64,000 bases of DNA, from contig CM074129.1 in the NCBI GenBank assembly GCA_037178625.1, positions 2,852,001-2,916,000 on the forward strand. The letters are read 5' to 3'. The translations under genes were made by a program, and so were the position numbers. The notes beneath the pieces were generated by a model. It was not told the DNA's origin. It saw nothing but the letters and a program-made list of their open reading frames with translations, and ran no database searches. Positions 53,439 through 63,206 of the stretch are shown piece by piece (the stretch's first letter is position 1; each line of letters begins with the position of its first letter). Source of the stretch: Skeletonema tropicum (taxonomy: Eukaryota > Bacillariophyta > Thalassiosirophyceae > Thalassiosirales > Thalassiosiraceae).

Positions 53439-54817
53439 ATGACGTCTGCCAAACATGGGATATCTCTTTCAGTTACAATGCTGATGATGGCGAGCAGTGC
53501 ACTACTCAGCGGATACATTACATCTACAATCCTTGATCAAGAATACAAGATTATTTTTGCAGAAATGCAGAAAGATTGTCATCAAACTCAAAACGAATAT
53601 CTTACCTGCCGATCTCACAGTTCAGAAGAAACGGAATAAGTGGAGGATTTATGCCGATCTGAATATACGCGCTTGTCAAGAGTACGTCGAGAGATATTTG
53701 GGAGAAACTATCACGGCATATAAGGCAGGAAGTGTTGGATTGAACAGGGCTATCAATAGGACGTTGGAGCATGAAGCTTTGCAACGTGAGCTGACTCAAG
53801 GGCAAGATGTGAGAACTGCTTTGGCAAATTCAAATGAAGTCCTAAACCAAGAGGTGGAGGTTCTTGAAAAGGATAGAGCAAAATTATCAAGGCAACTTCA
53901 AGATGTTGAAATCGAGCTAGAAGATGCGCAGAATGACTTGGAACTTCGAGATTTGGAACGTGTAGAGTGTGATAGGAATTATAGGGACCTAATCAGTTGC
54001 GAGGAGAATCTCAAGGAAGCCCACCATGACAAGATAGATAATGAAGCACCATCATCTCACGTGCTGAAGCAACTTTCAGATCAAGTCCAAGAACTTCAGA
54101 AGCAAGGAAAAATGAAGGCCGCAATGTTAGAAGAGATGGGGGTAAGCAGTAAACAACGCCAGAGAAGAGGTACAATTTTGGAAGGTGAAAGCAGAATCAT
54201 TGGTTAAGAAGATCGATTTCCGTGGTCGAAGAGAAGTACTCAAATCGTATGGGCCAGGGCCTCACTATGTGCGGATTACCTTATCACTATCAACATATCC
54301 CGACGTAAGCGAGAATATACTGCTGAAAATGGCTCCTCTTGATCTGATGTCGCATACGATCCAAATTTTTATGAATCTTATTGAGGAAAAATCGTACGTT
54401 GGAGGCACGTTCCTACTGGCACGTGATCACATTCTAGTCGCTGGTCCCTTCGATGCATTTGATCCTGAAAACAATCAAAGACTGGAGGAGACAATGGTCG
54501 AAGAAGGTTACTTTCCAGATGGAGCATTACTATTTAATCAGTACTCTCCCGAGTTTCCACATGATAGATTCACTGTAGGATTCTCATCAATAGGAGGACC
54601 TCTTTTCTACATCAACATCCGAGATAATGTTGAAGCCCATGGTCCAAGACACATTGATAATGAAGGTGATGTGGAGGGAGATCCAGTTTTTGCTGCGGTG
54701 GTTGAAGGATTCGATGTAATTCAGAAGATTCTTGCGCTACCGAGGAATGAAGATGACTCTTTGGACACTCGAGTTCAAATTGTTGATACGTACGTTGTGG
54801 AAACTGACAGCAAGTAG
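53439..54817 (+). CDS. Membrane-anchored coiled-coil protein with cyclophilin-like domain, two frame breaks
   Basis: The start MTSAKHGISLSVTMLMMASS leads into a signal anchor (ALLSGYITSTIL) and QKDCHQTQNEYLTCRSH; this frame stops at 53638. Another frame carries the coiled coil (YVERYLGETITAYKAGSVGL, EVLEKDRAKLSRQLQDVEIE, CDRNYRDLISCEENLKEAHH) to about 54140. A third frame carries VNNAREEVQFWKVKAESLVK, then VLKSYGPGPHYVRITLSLST and MAPLDLMSHTIQIFMNLIEE, and GFDVIQKILALP. The last part resembles the divergent cyclophilin-type domains of diatoms, but the usual catalytic Arg and FxxQGG are not seen, so isomerase activity is doubtful. One-base corrections near 53630 and 54145 (or very small introns) link the parts. 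Confidence 0.65.
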
Positions 54818-56058
54818 CGTAGGTAGGAATGCTTTGTGTGCCCAGATTATTTAACTTAACTACATACTTTAAAAGAGGGCCCTGCGTGTCAACAGACGTG
54901 GCTGAGCGTCTTGCCTTGCTTTTCGCTTTAAACTTTGATTCACACAGTTCTCGTTCATTGTCCCTTACTTCTTGAACTCGCGTAGTTTGAGGTCTTAGAT
55001 AGTAGGATGACGATTGACCATTCTCGCAAGATACAGGTCTGGCAGCCCCGTCTGATAATTCACGCAGCCCTGTCTGATTACTGCTTACTGAAGCAACTCA
55101 ACGACCTCAATTCACGATTAAACACTGCATTGGATTGGCAAATGCTTGCTTTTCGATACCCTGAAATCGATTGAAGTAGCATATAGATAAGAAATTTTAC
55201 TCTTCGGTATGCACACTGATCAGCATTAGGAGTAATATCCTATGCAGGCAGCCCTTGCCTGATTTACAGAACTGAAGTCTATCTCAATAAATGACATCTT
55301 TTACTTATGATGTCCTTTTAGGAATTTCCCACACAGTCTCTCTCGGTGTTCAAGCTCGCAGAAGCACCAGACAGTCTTTCCCGTTACTTTAGTTGACACC
55401 CGCTGACGTCGAACACGTGTAGCAGAACTATAATGTACAGAGGAATAGTACTCAAATGACTTCGGCATTTGCCATCTGCGCGCTGATTTAACGTGAGCTG
55501 CGCGAACTTCTACACACATCAAGTAAGTAGGCAATTTTCAACAATCTAGAGATCGTCTTGCTTCATTGGAGTTTTTCGGGATCAGGGGGGATCAGGGGGG
55601 ATCAGGGGGGATCAGGGGGCTGAAACCCTCGAAAAGGCAAATTGAATCTAAATTTTGTCTGAGAGGTTCTTGATCTATCCACTCATTCCCCCCCCGTTTC
55701 CCTGTTTTTTCTTCAAGAAGTTATATATATAACAGAAATTCTATCACATTTCGCGGAAAAAAATGTCCGAGGAACGATTCCTCCTCTTGAGGGAGAACTT
55801 TCACATGAGTTCAACAAGGGCACATCCCCATACATGCCACATGCCATCACATCATCTGCTTCGCTTTGATCCGCGACCATATTGCACAGCATTGGAGGCA
55901 GCGGAAGACAGCCATCACGAACCCCATCACTCTGCATTTGCGATGATTAATTGTCTGTGATAAGAGTGAAATAATTAATACGCTCCTCAACGCCAGTCTT
56001 CTCTACGAAAGAAGCGCTCTGTCTGAAGTCGCCTGTCAAGAACATACCTGCGATCAGT
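54818..56058. other. Intergenic region with G-tract repeat
   Basis: 1.24 kb without supported genes. It contains GGCAGCCCCGTCTGAT and GCAGCCCTGTCTGATT near 55038-55080 (a short duplicated word), the G-tract repeat at 55578, and a TATATATATA stretch near 55725. Confidence 0.5.
55578..55619 (+). repeat. ATCAGGGGGG tandem repeat (four units), possible G-quadruplex
   Basis: GGG followed by four copies of ATCAGGGGGG (the last with five G). Five G-runs spaced by four bases could form an intramolecular quadruplex on the plus strand. It lies about 440-480 bp upstream of the serine-rich gene's start. Confidence 0.85.
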
Positions 56059-58794
56059 ATGAGTTACAACGGCGTCATGAACGAAATGGATGCCCCTATG
56101 TCAATTCCGGCACGTCTGCCAATGCCGAGGCCCCATGGCGCTGATGTCGCCGCTAAAAATAGTATGCTCACTCTACCAGAACCACCATCGGTGTCAAAGC
56201 CCGGGTTCCCTAAGAGCAACCCAACGCACCCCCCCGAGACTGGGGCCACTGCATCATCTGATGGTGGCGGAATAAGCATGCACAATCCAACGCTCCCAGC
56301 GTTCGCATCTTTTTTCGGATCAAGATCGTCCTCCCATGAGGCTGCTGACACCGCCGCTTCTCTGAAACCACGGATACTCGCTACACATGATGTGGTTCAT
56401 AATCGCCTCAACTTAAAGCAGCCGTTTTCCCCTACGGAGGATTCATCTTCTGAGACCCGAAACAGGAACATACCATCCATCATTTCAACTCGGCTAGAAG
56501 GATCTCCTATGGCGATGGCGATGTCACCGATGCTGTCATCTGGAAAGAGCCCAAACAAGAAGCGTTCCATGGAGGGAGATTTTTCTACCCGCTCTGAAGA
56601 GGAGCAGCCCCATACCCCGAAGTACCGCTGCTTGCTGCAGGGTCTGAGTCTAAACTCACCCGCACGATCATCTGCATCTTCCACGCCCGAAGAGGTAGGT
56701 GGCAGCGTCCAGCAGTCACCTTATCGGCGTCCCCCCAATATTCCTTCTTTTGTAAAGAAAAAGAGGGAGAGCATCAAAACCACAGACTCTTTCGAGTCAC
56801 AATCATTTTCTGCAGCAAATACTCCCATCAGGACCCCCGAGATGGCTCAGTTCTTTACTAGGTCATCTGAAAAGGTTTCTACTCCCACCACTGCGTCAAG
56901 CTCGTTTCATTCCGTGCGCAGTAATCGCACATCGATTGGACATCAAAACTCACCGTTCAAGATGTTTCCACCTCGTCTATTGGGGGATCTATCACAGGGC
57001 TCAAATGACACTCTGGAAATGAGTCATTCAAGTCATTCTCCTTTTGTGAGCTCCCCAACAAGATATGCTTCCTCACCGACGCGCTTTGCATCTTCTTTCT
57101 ATGCGTCCTCGCCAACGAGATTTGGATCCTCCTCCCCATTGATATCGTCGTCGCCATCACCTCGTGTTGTCCCACTCAAGATTCTCTCCAGAGATGGAAG
57201 TCCGGTGGAACATGCATTACTTGCTTCTGCAACGGGAGATGTTCCAAAGTTGGGTATGGATCACCTACCCTACGATCCATCAACATCTTCCCAGGCTATG
57301 ATGTCGTCTCCTCTAATGCGGTCATTGGATCAACACGCTAAGAAAGATTCCATGGAACGAATGAATAATGAGGATGGCAAGGAAGATAGATTGTCTGAAG
57401 CAGTTATGCCCTCCTTTCAAAGAGAATCATCAAAATCGTCCAGATGCGAAGATTCACCAAGGTCAAGTTTTCCTCAGTTGCCCAGGATCAAGTTAACACC
57501 CAGAAGTAAGAGCAACTACGCTTCTTTGATGTTGGATGCATCCCCACATGGGGAGACCGTTCCACCATGTCTGAATTTGTCTAGTTCTAGTAGTGGCCCG
57601 CTCAGGAAGAGGACGGAAAGTTCGGGAGATCAGGAAGACGCTGAGATGGATTGTCTGCTCAGTGGTTTTGGTCATCACAATGCTAATGATGACGAACCAA
57701 GGAATGGGAAACAATTGCGGAATGATTATTTACTTGATAGAGTCGAGAGTGAAGAATCAGAAATGGTCGCGATAGCTCGAACACCATTAATGCTACCTAC
57801 ATTCCGTTCTCAAGCAAAGGGCCAAAAAGAATCTGAAGACACGAAACCAATGAAGTCAATTACATTCAAAACTCCCGAACACGACCTGGACGAAAACTTG
57901 GGTAGCCCGAGCTTTCTTCCTCGGTTCGTTCCTTCCTCAAAGTCTCGTTCTTTATTCAACTCTCCTCGTGTAGATGATGCCCTCGAGCAAATTATCCGCG
58001 CAGATGCAATAGCTGAGGCGGCCAAGTCAAACGAAGAGCTGACTGACGATGAAAGTGACTCCGGCGCGCCTGGATCCGACTTCTTGCTTTGCTCGCCCAA
58101 GGCTTATGCATCAACGATGCTCCACAAGATGGAGAAACGGCCGACCAAGGCGGCCTTCCCTCCCGTGAAACCCGCTCATCGTGCCGAGTCACCGTCGTTT
58201 GGTAGGTCTAGATCTAGTAGTATTGGGAGCTTAAAGAAGAGAACTAGAAGCTTCACTTCTCCTACTACGCCCACGATTGCAGAGGAGGGTCTCCCAAATT
58301 TTGACGCAACTTTCAGCAAAAGTACCACGTCAAATGAATGTACTCATCCAAGTTTCGGTCACAGAGATAGATCAGCTGCCACTCTTTCTTCGTACTGTTC
58401 TCTCTCTGATTGTGACGACAATGCGTGTTTCTCTCATATTATGATGCCCACGTCCATTGATGTCGGAATGAAAAATACCGGGATATCAATGACAAGTTTA
58501 TGTGGACTAGACATTGTGGATGAAGACATTGTACATGAATCAATTGACGAGTTTCGTGATAAAGTGCCAGCATCGCTTCCATCAGAATCTTCTATCAAGC
58601 AGGCAGAAGGCTCTGACATGGGAGTCTTGGGATTAAGACGGTCAGAATTCAGCCAGAACTCGTTGGGTCTATCTGTTGACTCAGTTGGTGAGTCCGAACA
58701 AAGGGATTTGTTCACTCCTCCTATCACAACAACGCGAAACTTGCAGTCCCCGCCTCCCCTTCCCATGAGGACTGTGAAATATCAATTTTTTTAG
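56059..58794 (+). CDS. Large serine/proline-rich disordered protein, probable kinase target
   Basis: 911 codons, one exon, starting MSYNGVMNEMDAPMSIPARL. Almost the whole protein is low-complexity and rich in Ser, Pro, Thr, Lys and Arg. Many SP and TP sites occur, including the near-repeats SSPTRYASSPTRFASSFYAS and SSPTRFGSSSP around residues 330-360, and SLKKRTRSFTSPTTPTIAEE near 730. Short hydrophobic clusters (LMLPTFRS, FLPRFVPSS) may be docking motifs. There are no transmembrane, coiled-coil or zinc motifs. The density of (S/T)P-x-R/K sites suggests phosphorylation by CDK or MAP kinases, which is inference. Family unrecognised. Confidence 0.8.
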   Translation: MSYNGVMNEMDAPMSIPARLPMPRPHGADVAAKNSMLTLPEPPSVSKPGFPKSNPTHPPETGATASSDGGGISMHNPTLPAFASFFGSRSSSHEAADTAASLKPRILATHDVVHNRLNLKQPFSPTEDSSSETRNRNIPSIISTRLEGSPMAMAMSPMLSSGKSPNKKRSMEGDFSTRSEEEQPHTPKYRCLLQGLSLNSPARSSASSTPEEVGGSVQQSPYRRPPNIPSFVKKKRESIKTTDSFESQSFSAANTPIRTPEMAQFFTRSSEKVSTPTTASSSFHSVRSNRTSIGHQNSPFKMFPPRLLGDLSQGSNDTLEMSHSSHSPFVSSPTRYASSPTRFASSFYASSPTRFGSSSPLISSSPSPRVVPLKILSRDGSPVEHALLASATGDVPKLGMDHLPYDPSTSSQAMMSSPLMRSLDQHAKKDSMERMNNEDGKEDRLSEAVMPSFQRESSKSSRCEDSPRSSFPQLPRIKLTPRSKSNYASLMLDASPHGETVPPCLNLSSSSSGPLRKRTESSGDQEDAEMDCLLSGFGHHNANDDEPRNGKQLRNDYLLDRVESEESEMVAIARTPLMLPTFRSQAKGQKESEDTKPMKSITFKTPEHDLDENLGSPSFLPRFVPSSKSRSLFNSPRVDDALEQIIRADAIAEAAKSNEELTDDESDSGAPGSDFLLCSPKAYASTMLHKMEKRPTKAAFPPVKPAHRAESPSFGRSRSSSIGSLKKRTRSFTSPTTPTIAEEGLPNFDATFSKSTTSNECTHPSFGHRDRSAATLSSYCSLSDCDDNACFSHIMMPTSIDVGMKNTGISMTSLCGLDIVDEDIVHESIDEFRDKVPASLPSESSIKQAEGSDMGVLGLRRSEFSQNSLGLSVDSVGESEQRDLFTPPITTTRNLQSPPPLPMRTVKYQFF

Positions 58795-58962
58795 GGAGGA
58801 GATCCATAGCTGCGGGATCTCTTCTCGTCCTATCAAGGCTATCTGCTATTTTTGTATGAATGTAATGTATGTTATATCGCGCTTGCTTATTAAAAACGTG
58901 CTAAAGCTAAAGCTATTACTGAATGAAATTATTATTTTACTTATTTAGCTGTATGAAACCAG

Positions 58963-61900
58963 TTAAGATCCCTGTGTGTAGAGCACCGAGCATGGGGTAT
59001 ATCCTTGACAGATTTCTATATTACCACTGTAACAATTCAGCTCTGGTGCTTCCTCGAAGCAGCATGATACATCCTTACAAATTTCTGTACAAAAGCGACC
59101 CTGGCCTAGAGCACATAGTGCAGCTAGATCTGACGGGGGAGGAGGAATTGAGATCATTTTGATAGGGGTAGATGAATTGGAAAAAACTCCGTTTGTAGAA
59201 TTGGTGACCGATGTGATATTTACTGATGATGATTCATCTCCAGGCGTAGTGGAAGTTGAATCTTGAGTTCCATCAAAGATGGCGGCGGCTTTCTCGTTTG
59301 AGACTGAACTTGGATTAAACGATGGCGCAGATGTTCCATCGAAGACGATGCCTGCATTAAGTGAAGGAAAGTTGTTATCCGTTGAACTTGTCTCGTTAAC
59401 GAGAATGGTTGAATTGAGTGAAGTATCGCTGGCATTCGTTCCGTTCGAGACAGAAATTGAATTGGGTACATCGTCATTAGGTGTTGTTTCAGTTGTAGAG
59501 TCCAGAGTTAGCTCCCCTGACTGCTTTAACCAAAGGCAGGCGGAATATTCTTCACACACAGCTTCATTGCTGGCGTAGCAGGACTTAATGAACGATGAAT
59601 ATCCTAACTGCTCTGTGTAACAGCACAACCCATCCAAGCAGGCATTAAGGCATTTCGTACGTGCAGTCTCATTACCGTTTGCCATGAGTGCGATGTTATC
59701 CGCCCCAGCACAAGCAGTTTCGACTGACGTGATGTTTGCTTGAGGAATCGTGGGCTTACTTGAAAGCGATGGTTGCGACGAAGGTTTGAATTTTTGTGAT
59801 GGAGAAATTGAATTGGATGGGGTAATTGATGGACTAGGAATTGGTTTCGTAATCCAATCTATCGTGAACACGTTGATAGTAGGAGCATAAGATGGCTGCT
59901 GAGTTTCAGGTGTTGGTCGGAAAGTCATAGATGGCGATGCTGACGGAGGTATGCTGGGAGGGGTAGAAGGCATCACTGTAGACGCCGGATCCATGGTGGG
60001 CCTGCTCGTCCACGCAGCTTCCTTTTTTTGTTCTTCCTCATCCCCCCAAACGCAAAACTTGTCGTATTCTGCGCACAAGTCTTTATTCTTTTGATAAACA
60101 AGGTCGGCTTGGCAATTTGTCACCACATATTCCTTTGTGCTTGCATCCGTGTACACACCGCTTGCTGACATTTCAAGATTAGCTGAGTAAGGGTGAAGAA
60201 CAGGGTCTATTGCGCAGCATTTCGCGGCTTCGCAGTATTGCTCACAAATAACTTCCGGGGTTCCAACCAACAAGTTTCTTGAGAGAAGGTTCCTTCCTCT
60301 TAATTTTGACGATTGTTCTTCGTCCTTGCCATTCACTTGTTGGCAGATAGGCACAAGGTCAGCCCAAGGTGTGCGAAGTATTCCATCAGTCGCACCTTCC
60401 CATGCATCATGAAAGATGTCGCAATATGGTCTGTAGCGCTTGCAAGCCTTGATGCTCTCAGAATCACTGGCATCCAGGCATTTTGTTCCGCTGCTTGTGT
60501 CACCGTAGCAACAAGCCGCAGGGTTACATGCTTCCAGACAAGCTGGCAAACTGCCAGGTAAGTTCGAGGATGAACAACGTCCATCAATATCCGATGGTGG
60601 CGCTTTAACATATTTTACATCAGCTGGCCCAACTAAGCCCTTCTCATTCTCAACACTGTCATCATTACCACTGCCAAATAAAATACCTCTCTCACTTAGG
60701 AGCAACACTACGCCCAACATGATCAAGGCGAGAAAAAGCAGCCCAACAGCAATGAGAATAGTCCGTCTTGACAAAGAAAGCCTTTCATACCATCGGAGCT
60801 TACGTCCTCTCCTCCTCGGAGCGAATCCTATGAGCAAATCATCTTCTGATTTCCTCCTCTTACTACTTGGGGTGTATCCTTGGAGTAAATCATGAAACAT
60901 TCTTTGGTCATTGGTGCGAACGGATGGCTGCATCGTACTGACGACCACTTTAGAAGCTGTAGAATGACGACTGGCGCCCACACGCTCATCTGAATGACGT
61001 GTTGTTTGTATTGAAGAACGTCGCGATGAGCGTGAGCCATCTCTCCCCATATACCAACTATCTTCAGACTTATTCGCTTCGTAAGCAGCCTCTCGCAAGA
61101 AGTCCCCCATTTCCTTATTCGGATTGTTTCCATCTTGTTCATAATTTGATAAACGACCACCCATTGGAGCACTGAAAGTAGCCATTCCGCCATCGTTCAT
61201 GTCATAGCTCTTTTCGGAGTTAGTCATGGAAGAACGAAATCGTCCATTTGGTGATTGTTGTTGTAGTTGCTGCTTTCTACTATAATGTTCCGTTCGCAGC
61301 CGGTCTAATTCTTCCATAAAATCACCACCGAAGGGATCCGCATCGCTAGCACTTTGGGGGTTGTTACCATTTTTATAACTGTTTCGTCCAGTAGAACTAG
61401 AACGCGATTGTCTTCTACTACTCCTACCGCCATCACTACGGGTTGTTCGTCTCCTGCCTCCAACTCCCGAGGGATATGTATGCTCATTACTTTTTTCCGA
61501 CGAGGCTCCACCAGTAGTCCTTCTCTTGTCAGGGTTTCCACCATTAAATGATGATAAATTAAAGTCATCATGAATGTCAGAAACGTTACTGTTCCCTAAT
61601 GCTCTATCTTCTGAAACCACTCGGAGGTCTACTGCTGTGGACGCTCGTCTTGTGGGTCCAGATGGCTGCAGCTTTTCTGGTTTAAAGTTATGATTTCCCG
61701 TTCTGTCAAGCTCTGCTGTGGACGCTCGTCTTGTGCGTCCAGCTGGCTGTAGCTTTTCTGGTTTAAAGTTTTGATTTCCCGTTCTGTCAAGCTCTGCTGT
61801 GGATGCTCGTCTTGTGCGTCCAGTTGGCTGCAACTTTTCTGGTTTAAAGTTATGATTTCCCGTTTTGTCCAGCTCTGCTTCGGCTGTGTTAACCCGCCTA

Positions 61901-62493
61901 AAAGATGTCGAAGATGCCGAAGTAGCTCGTCGTCTTGGGCCCTTGACACGATCTGAAGCTGATAGAGGATCTCGTCTGACGGGTCTATCATCGGATATGT
62001 TACCAGCAGATGTGGTTCGTCGTTTTCGTTCCGCAATAATCCTTGAGGTGTTGCCTCCAGCTGTGTCTGAGGATCGAAGCCTGCCCCTCGCATCTGCCGG
62101 CGGGGCTGATGCCATCTTATTATTAGAATCTCTCATGTCACTGACCAAAGTTTCTGCCTTCCTGGTATTACGATGAACCTCAGTGACAGCAGTAGCAGTA
62201 TCATACTGAGAAAGCCTGCGACGAGGTTTAACGGCCAAGTCCCCTTCAGACCAGCTTTGATTGTTCTTATTCTTATTATTTATATCACTCGTCATGTTTC
62301 TCGCACATGCATTATCGCCTTCACTACTCCTCCGGAGCTTACTTGACGGCTGCGAACCGCTGTTTTTCATAAAATCGCCGCTCTTTGCATTCCTCCGTAT
62401 TCCTGGTGGTTGTGACCCGCTGTCCCTAGGCGTACCACCACTATGATGACTTTGCTGCTGTTTCCCGTCATCGCGGCGGCTGACCCCCACCAT
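58963..62493 (-). CDS. Type II membrane protein with four Cys-rich modules (diatom surface protein type)
   Basis: 1176 codons, one exon. Residues 1-570 are basic, Ser/Arg-rich and disordered, with three 27-residue repeats near 205-285. A single helix at about 575-598 (TILIAVGLLFLALIMLGVVL) makes the rest luminal or extracellular. The C-terminal part has four Cys modules with a shared pattern, CLEACNPAACCYG, CEQYCEAAKCCAID, CLNACLDGLCCYT and CTEICKDVSCCFE, each followed by a C..YxxxC stretch (CKRYRPYC, CAEYDKFC, CEEYSAC, CQGYTPC). Ser/Thr/Pro linkers lie between (SIPPSASPSMTFRPTPETQQ). This layout resembles diatom cell-wall or girdle-associated proteins. The molecular role is unknown. Confidence 0.85.
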   Translation of the reverse strand: MVGVSRRDDGKQQQSHHSGGTPRDSGSQPPGIRRNAKSGDFMKNSGSQPSSKLRRSSEGDNACARNMTSDINNKNKNNQSWSEGDLAVKPRRRLSQYDTATAVTEVHRNTRKAETLVSDMRDSNNKMASAPPADARGRLRSSDTAGGNTSRIIAERKRRTTSAGNISDDRPVRRDPLSASDRVKGPRRRATSASSTSFRRVNTAEAELDKTGNHNFKPEKLQPTGRTRRASTAELDRTGNQNFKPEKLQPAGRTRRASTAELDRTGNHNFKPEKLQPSGPTRRASTAVDLRVVSEDRALGNSNVSDIHDDFNLSSFNGGNPDKRRTTGGASSEKSNEHTYPSGVGGRRRTTRSDGGRSSRRQSRSSSTGRNSYKNGNNPQSASDADPFGGDFMEELDRLRTEHYSRKQQLQQQSPNGRFRSSMTNSEKSYDMNDGGMATFSAPMGGRLSNYEQDGNNPNKEMGDFLREAAYEANKSEDSWYMGRDGSRSSRRSSIQTTRHSDERVGASRHSTASKVVVSTMQPSVRTNDQRMFHDLLQGYTPSSKRRKSEDDLLIGFAPRRRGRKLRWYERLSLSRRTILIAVGLLFLALIMLGVVLLLSERGILFGSGNDDSVENEKGLVGPADVKYVKAPPSDIDGRCSSSNLPGSLPACLEACNPAACCYGDTSSGTKCLDASDSESIKACKRYRPYCDIFHDAWEGATDGILRTPWADLVPICQQVNGKDEEQSSKLRGRNLLSRNLLVGTPEVICEQYCEAAKCCAIDPVLHPYSANLEMSASGVYTDASTKEYVVTNCQADLVYQKNKDLCAEYDKFCVWGDEEEQKKEAAWTSRPTMDPASTVMPSTPPSIPPSASPSMTFRPTPETQQPSYAPTINVFTIDWITKPIPSPSITPSNSISPSQKFKPSSQPSLSSKPTIPQANITSVETACAGADNIALMANGNETARTKCLNACLDGLCCYTEQLGYSSFIKSCYASNEAVCEEYSACLWLKQSGELTLDSTTETTPNDDVPNSISVSNGTNASDTSLNSTILVNETSSTDNNFPSLNAGIVFDGTSAPSFNPSSVSNEKAAAIFDGTQDSTSTTPGDESSSVNITSVTNSTNGVFSNSSTPIKMISIPPPPSDLAALCALGQGRFCTEICKDVSCCFEEAPELNCYSGNIEICQGYTPCSVLYTQGS
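61640..61880 (-). repeat. 81-bp coding tandem repeat (three copies)
   Basis: Inside the Cys-rich protein gene. It encodes the 27-residue unit containing GNHNFKPEKLQPTGRTRRAS followed by TAELDRT. Copies differ by a few substitutions (T, A or S before GRT or GPT). Arg-Arg-Ala-Ser is a basophilic kinase-type site in each copy. Confidence 0.9.
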
Positions 62494-63206
62494 GACACTC
62501 GTTCTTTGAGATTCTGTGGTGGGCCAGCGGTGATTGAATAACTGTGCTTTTACTTCGATCTTATGAGTTTTTCATGTTGGAGTCATTGTCAAGTTTTCTG
62601 ATTTCTCTCGCGTGCGTCAACGTTTTGACCGCGTACCTGGCCCTAATACTGGAACCGTGTTTCGGCCTGCACAAACTTCTAGCGTTCCTCCTCACTTCTG
62701 AGTAAAACTGTTGTCGCAGTGGTATTTAAAGCCCCAGAAGCAATCGGAGTCATTTTGCAAAGCCTCTGGAGTCGGTCCCTTTCACGACTTGAATGACACA
62801 AGAGAATGAGACAGATAGAAGCTTATCATAGATAGATTTCAGTACTAATAAGTACCAAGAAGAGAAGTACATAAGGAGTAAGGAGACAGGGCCGGCTAAG
62901 TACTGCGTTGATTGAGTGTAAAGTTGTTTTGCAATATAACATGCATAATATTATCCCTCTGCTGAAGATAGATACTTTTGAATGGAACAGTAGAGTGCCA
63001 GTAGAGAAAGGTGAACTTAAACCAGGCGGAGTTCGGGCTAGAGGGATACCCAAGAAAAACAGCATCAAGAAGTTGGATGGGTACCTACATAAGTAGTAGC
63101 AAAAGAAGAGTTTTGATGGCGTCTGTCAATAGAACCAGAAACACCTGTAAAACAGTGCTGGCTGCATTGCATAGTATTTCCGATTTGGTTGTTCCCATTT
63201 TATTGT
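62494..63206. other. Intergenic spacer
   Basis: Promoter of the Cys-rich protein gene and 3' UTR of the eIF2B gene. No other supported feature. Confidence 0.5.
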
